Assembly (NCBI GenBank): GCA_947475415.1
Contig: CANJLH010000019.1
Span: 1 to 62,409 of the forward strand
Direction of reading: 5' to 3'
Origin: Caulobacteraceae bacterium
GTDB lineage: Bacteria; Pseudomonadota; Alphaproteobacteria; Caulobacterales; Caulobacteraceae
Length of the DNA: 62,409 nucleotides
This document shows positions 56,234 through 62,409 of the stretch, piece by piece. Numbering within the stretch: the stretch's first letter is position 1; each line of letters begins with the position of its first letter. Made by a program: the position numbers and the translations under genes. The notes under the pieces were generated by a model. It did not search any database and was not told the origin of the DNA. It worked only from the letters and a program-made list of their open reading frames with translations.

Positions 56234-57156
56234 CCTGCAGTCTTCCCGGGCGTGGCCTTGCCAAGGCCCAGATCCTCGGCGACGCGGCGGAAGAGAGCGA
56301 TGTGCTCGTCGACGGATTTCAGCCCCATCTTCATGGTGTCGACATTGACCCCGCTGGCCCCGGCGTCCCGCCAGGCCATCGCGTCGGCGACCGCCGCTTC
56401 GGCGTTGCGGATTGGGCCGCCGATGGTGGCGCCCAACAGCACCATGTTGTCGAGGCCGGCCGACGCGGGATCGCGCCCAGCGGCGGAGAGCGCCGCATCG
56501 TAGGCGGCCACCGTCTCGGCTGCTGCGTCTCGGGGCAGCGACGGCATCCATCCTTGTCCCAGTCGGACGGCGCGCATCATCGCCGCGTTCGACCAGCCGC
56601 CGATCCAGATCGGCAGGGCGCCGCGGGTAGGCATAGGATTGATACCGGCGTCGGTGATGCGGTGGAACTCGCCCGCCTCAGTGAAGGCCGGCTCGGTCCA
56701 CAACCGGCGTAGGAAGCGTATCTGGTCGTCCAGCCTCGCCCCCCGGCGCGAGAAGGGGGCGTCCAGCGCCTCATATTCCACCGCGTTCCAGCCGATGCCG
56801 ACTCCCACGCTGAGCCGCCCGCCGCTGTAGATATCGACATTCGCCGCCTGCTTGGCGACCAGCGCCGTCTGGCGCTGCGGCAGGATGATCACCGCCGTGA
56901 AAAGTTCAATTCGACTTGTCAGCCCGGCCAGATAGCCGAACAGCACCAGGGGTTCATGGAAAGGGGTCATGTGGTTGTAGGGGCCTGTCCAGTCCGGCCG
57001 GCTGGCCAGATTGGCGCCGATGACATGGTCATAGGCGCACAATCGGGCGTACCCCATGTCCTCCACCGCCTGGGCGAAGTCGCGGATGACGATCGGATCG
57101 ACGCCGATCTCGCTGGTGGGGAAAGAGGCTCCGACTCTGAAGTTTCGCGACGACAT
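56230..57156 (-). CDS. LLM-class oxidoreductase coupled to the hydrolase
   Basis: A 308-residue luciferase-like protein: FRVGASFPTSEIGVDPIVIR, LCAYDHVIGAN, FTAVIILPQRQTALVAKQAANVDIYSGGRLSVGVGIGW, RGALPIWIGGWS. It differs from the tandem pair and belongs to the TIGR03619-like group. A monooxygenase of Baeyer-Villiger type followed by a hydrolase would open a ring; that pathway is inferred from pairing only. ATG 57156 has AAGGATATCGGA upstream. Confidence 0.88.
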   Translation of the reverse strand: MSSRNFRVGASFPTSEIGVDPIVIRDFAQAVEDMGYARLCAYDHVIGANLASRPDWTGPYNHMTPFHEPLVLFGYLAGLTSRIELFTAVIILPQRQTALVAKQAANVDIYSGGRLSVGVGIGWNAVEYEALDAPFSRRGARLDDQIRFLRRLWTEPAFTEAGEFHRITDAGINPMPTRGALPIWIGGWSNAAMMRAVRLGQGWMPSLPRDAAAETVAAYDAALSAAGRDPASAGLDNMVLLGATIGGPIRNAEAAVADAMAWRDAGASGVNVDTMKMGLKSVDEHIALFRRVAEDLGLGKATPGKTAG

Positions 57157-57283
57157 TCCGATATCCTTTCGTTGAAGCCGCGGCGCGGCCTTGTGTGACC
57201 CATTTGCCACACCTACATGCGGTCAGCCGGCAGTTGCGCTCTATCAAGGCGACCTTCGGTCTTCCGCCTCATGAGGGGACATT

Positions 57284-59866
<2,583 letters not shown>

Positions 59867-59880
59867 CGAATGGGTGAATT

Positions 59881-59940
59881 GGGGAGGTCCCTGGCGCGAC
59901 ACCGCGTCAGGAACCTCCCCTCTTCAGGTTGGTTTTTCAG
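59881..59940 (+). terminator. Terminator after clpB
   Basis: An 18-bp stem with one mismatch and one wobble (left arm 59881-59898, loop ACAC, right arm 59903-59920), starting GGGGAGGT and closing ACCTCCCC, followed by TCTTCAGGTTGGTTTTT. Confidence 0.8.
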
Positions 59941-59989
59941 CGCAAATGGCTGCGTCAGGACCACATCATGGACTTAGGGGTCATCGCCC

Positions 59990-60415
59990 CTACCAGCAGC
60001 GGGTGCGGCGTATGTAGCTGTCCGAGCGCGGATCCCATTCGGTAACGACGCTGCAGCGGTCGTCGCCATAGCCGCGGTCATCGCGATAGCCGTCGTCATA
60101 ACGGTCGCGACGCTGTCCGCCGCCGGACGACGCGAGGGCCGCGCCGATGGCCAGGCCGACGATGCCGGCGACGATCGCCTCGTCGGTTCCGTCGTCGTGA
60201 TGATGGTGGCGGCCGTAGCTGTATCCGTAACCATAGCCCGGATACCCGTAGCTGCGGTGTCCGCCATAGGCGCGATAGCCGCCGTAAGACCCGTAACCGC
60301 CGCCATAGTAGCTATGACCATAGCGGCCCCAGTCGCGGGCTTGAGCCCCGGCCGCTGGCGCCATGGCGCCGAACACAGTGAGCGCGGCGACACCCGCGGT
60401 AAGCAACTTACGCAT
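59990..60415 (-). CDS. Secreted Gly/Tyr/His-rich protein with a glycine-zipper-like helix
   Basis: A 141-residue protein: signal peptide (MRKLLTAGVAALTVFGAMAPAAGAQA), a Gly-Tyr repeat region (YYGGGYGSYGGYRAYGG) with a HHHH run, a short hydrophobic Gly/Ala helix (IVAGIVGLAIGAALASSGGG), and a conserved ending CSVVTEWDPRSDSYIRRTRCW with two cysteines that could bond. Such proteins recur in Caulobacterales and sphingomonads; function is unknown, possibly envelope or metal related. Confidence 0.8.
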   Translation of the reverse strand: MRKLLTAGVAALTVFGAMAPAAGAQARDWGRYGHSYYGGGYGSYGGYRAYGGHRSYGYPGYGYGYSYGRHHHHDDGTDEAIVAGIVGLAIGAALASSGGGQRRDRYDDGYRDDRGYGDDRCSVVTEWDPRSDSYIRRTRCW

Positions 60416-60484
60416 GACAACCCTCCGAAAGGCTGTCCCTCACGAAGGATTAACGCACAATCCGTCGCGAAACGCCAGTGAGAC

Positions 60485-61021
60485 CTATAGTCCCAGGGTG
60501 GTGGCCCGGCCGCCCTTGGTGGTCACATAGCGCATCACCGCCACGTTCTCGCCGGTTCCCACAGCCGGCTTGGCCACCGTGATCACGAACCAGCCGCCAT
60601 CGGGCAGGCTGGTGAAGGCGAATCGGTTCTGGGCGTCGCAGGTGGTGCGCCGCACGAAGGCGGAATAGTCCTCCCCCGGCTCCGAGGGCGTGCGCGCCCG
60701 CACATCGGCCACCGGCAGGGCCGCATAGGTGGAGGACTTGTAGAGGGTGACCATCCGCTGACGGGTCCAGCCGGTCTCCGGCGTCAGCACCACCGCCGCG
60801 CCGGCGCAGCTATAGGTCTGGGCGCCGCGCCTGTAGGCCAGGCCGCCGGTGACAGAGGCGCGGCCCGGCTGAGCGGACCAGGCGAAGTCGCTGGTGCGGA
60901 ACTGGGCTGGGCTGCTCGCCGGCGTCTTCGCGGGCGGCCCTGATGGCCCCGAACTTGTGGTCGCGCATCCCGCGACGATCGTCAGGGCGGCGGCGGACGC
61001 AAGCAGTCTCAGTGCGGTCAT
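60485..61021 (-). CDS. Lipoprotein of unknown function
   Basis: A 178-residue protein with a lipobox (LTIVAGC-A, Cys20 from MTALRL) and a Ser/Pro-rich linker. The mature domain includes a carboxypeptidase-regulatory-like stretch: GLAYRRGAQTYSCAGAAVVLTPETGWT and FTSLPDGGWFVITVAKP. ATG 61021 is used; a TTG at 61027 is also in frame. I do not recognise a family beyond the beta-sandwich pattern. Confidence 0.75.
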   Translation of the reverse strand: MTALRLLASAAALTIVAGCATTSSGPSGPPAKTPASSPAQFRTSDFAWSAQPGRASVTGGLAYRRGAQTYSCAGAAVVLTPETGWTRQRMVTLYKSSTYAALPVADVRARTPSEPGEDYSAFVRRTTCDAQNRFAFTSLPDGGWFVITVAKPAVGTGENVAVMRYVTTKGGRATTLGL

Positions 61022-61151
61022 GTTCAAGACCCAATCTCCATCCCGGGGCGGCCCCAGCCGCCTTCACGGTGTTCTTATGGTCAGGCTGCGACCATCCGAT
61101 GTCTGGCCGCGAAACGGAAGACCCAATCGCATGCGAAACGCTCTCTGCGGC

Positions 61152-61574
61152 TCAATCGTCTCCACCGGGGCGCCCGCGCAACGCTTTCACCCCCGATCGG
61201 CGGGTCTTGCCGTCCAGGCGCCTCAGCTTGGACGCATAGGTGGGCCGGGTCGCCTTGCGGCGCTTGGGGACCAGGGCCGCGCGCCGGATAAGGTCGAACA
61301 ATCGCTCCCGGGCGTCCTGACGGTTCATCTCCTGGGAGCGCGAGCCCTGGGCGAAGATGATGATCACCCCGTCCAAGGTCGCCCGGCTGCCCGCCAGCCG
61401 CTCCAGCCGCCCGCGCAGGTCCGCCGGCAGAGAAGGCGAATTGCGCGCATCAAAGCGCAGTTCCACGGCGGTGGAGGTCTTGTTGACGTGCTGGCCGCCC
61501 GGTCCGCTGGCGCGCGCGGCCTTCCAGACCAGCTCGTCCTCGTCGATGCTCAGGCTTTCGGTGATCGGGATCAT
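61152..61574 (-). CDS. arfB: Ribosome rescue hydrolase ArfB (YaeJ)
   Basis: A 140-residue protein with the release-factor GGQ ([18 protein letters not shown], Gln28) and a basic C-terminal tail (RRKATRPTYASKLRRLDGKTRRSGVKALRG) that inserts in the mRNA channel of stalled ribosomes. It hydrolyses peptidyl-tRNA without a stop codon, a backup for tmRNA, whose gene is at the left edge. Caulobacter has both, and at least one is needed there. Divergent from ilvC. Confidence 0.93.
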   Translation of the reverse strand: MIPITESLSIDEDELVWKAARASGPGGQHVNKTSTAVELRFDARNSPSLPADLRGRLERLAGSRATLDGVIIIFAQGSRSQEMNRQDARERLFDLIRRAALVPKRRKATRPTYASKLRRLDGKTRRSGVKALRGRPGGDD

Positions 61575-61603
61575 CGCGCGTACTATTACCTCGCTTCTCT
61601 TGA

Positions 61604-62409
<806 letters not shown>

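Noticed and set aside
57171..57205. Sigma-32-like promoter before clpB (GTTGAA and CCCATTT)
   Set aside because: The two elements are 22 bp apart, well over the usual 12-16, and the first base of the -35 does not match.

Overview
The window is about 62 kb of high-GC alphaproteobacterial chromosome. The gene content points to Caulobacterales (Caulobacter/Phenylobacterium-like): a fliF-fliG-fliH(flbE)-fliN-flbD-flhA flagellar cluster with the Caulobacter-type regulator FlbD, a full-length CtrA with Asp51 and a C-terminal Ala-Ala, GANTC (CcrM) sites crowded upstream of ctrA, a permuted two-piece tmRNA, and SspB of the alpha type. Assignment to a genus is inference. I see no integrase, transposase, CRISPR array, tRNA or rRNA gene.

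Layout. 1-3.8 kb: the coding piece of tmRNA (acceptor piece lies before base 1), sspB, a caspase-like C13 peptidase and a membrane-anchored beta-lactamase-fold hydrolase. 3.8-11.2 kb: class II flagellar operon behind a CtrA-type box. 11.3-14.5 kb: a DUF4282 protein facing the fliI-fliJ operon, to which a GH10 xylanase is translationally coupled. 14.5-16.8 kb: a degenerate SDR, the ctrA promoter and ctrA, and a tyrosine-phosphatase-like gene. 16.9-26.8 kb: peptidases (M28, M23), ArsC, an alcohol dehydrogenase, an acyl-CoA ligase, a frameshifted saccharopine-dehydrogenase/DUF4166 gene, an FkbM methyltransferase and ubiG. 26.9-38.7 kb: conserved housekeeping genes lysC, ptsP, a RodZ-like HTH membrane protein, ispG, prfA-MOSC-prmC and DUF4167, interrupted by a small beta-rich protein, a second serine hydrolase and a truncated PNPOx-like remnant. 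38.8-57.2 kb: SleB, uvrB, a polyprenyl synthetase and a tRNA-methyltransferase-like gene, mixed with a catabolic set: four luciferase-like (LLM) oxidoreductases, an EthD protein, a two-hotdog MaoC-like dehydratase, a TonB-dependent receptor, DUF4286, an SDR and an alpha/beta hydrolase. 57.3-62.4 kb: clpB, a Gly/Tyr-rich secreted protein, a lipoprotein, arfB, and the 5' part of ilvC, which runs off the right edge.

How the genes fit together. Translation quality control recurs: tmRNA plus its ClpXP adaptor SspB at the left edge, release factor 1 and its methylase PrmC in the middle, the ArfB rescue hydrolase and the ClpB disaggregase at the right. Cell-cycle control is another theme: ctrA lies about 1 kb from fliI, and CtrA-like TTAA boxes precede fliF, fliI and ctrA itself. 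The 43-57 kb catabolic genes look like an accessory uptake-and-oxidation module for a hydrophobic organic substrate; that reading comes from gene families and order only. Two genes are visibly broken: one by a frameshift at a G6 tract (repaired by a single G), the other by 3' truncation.
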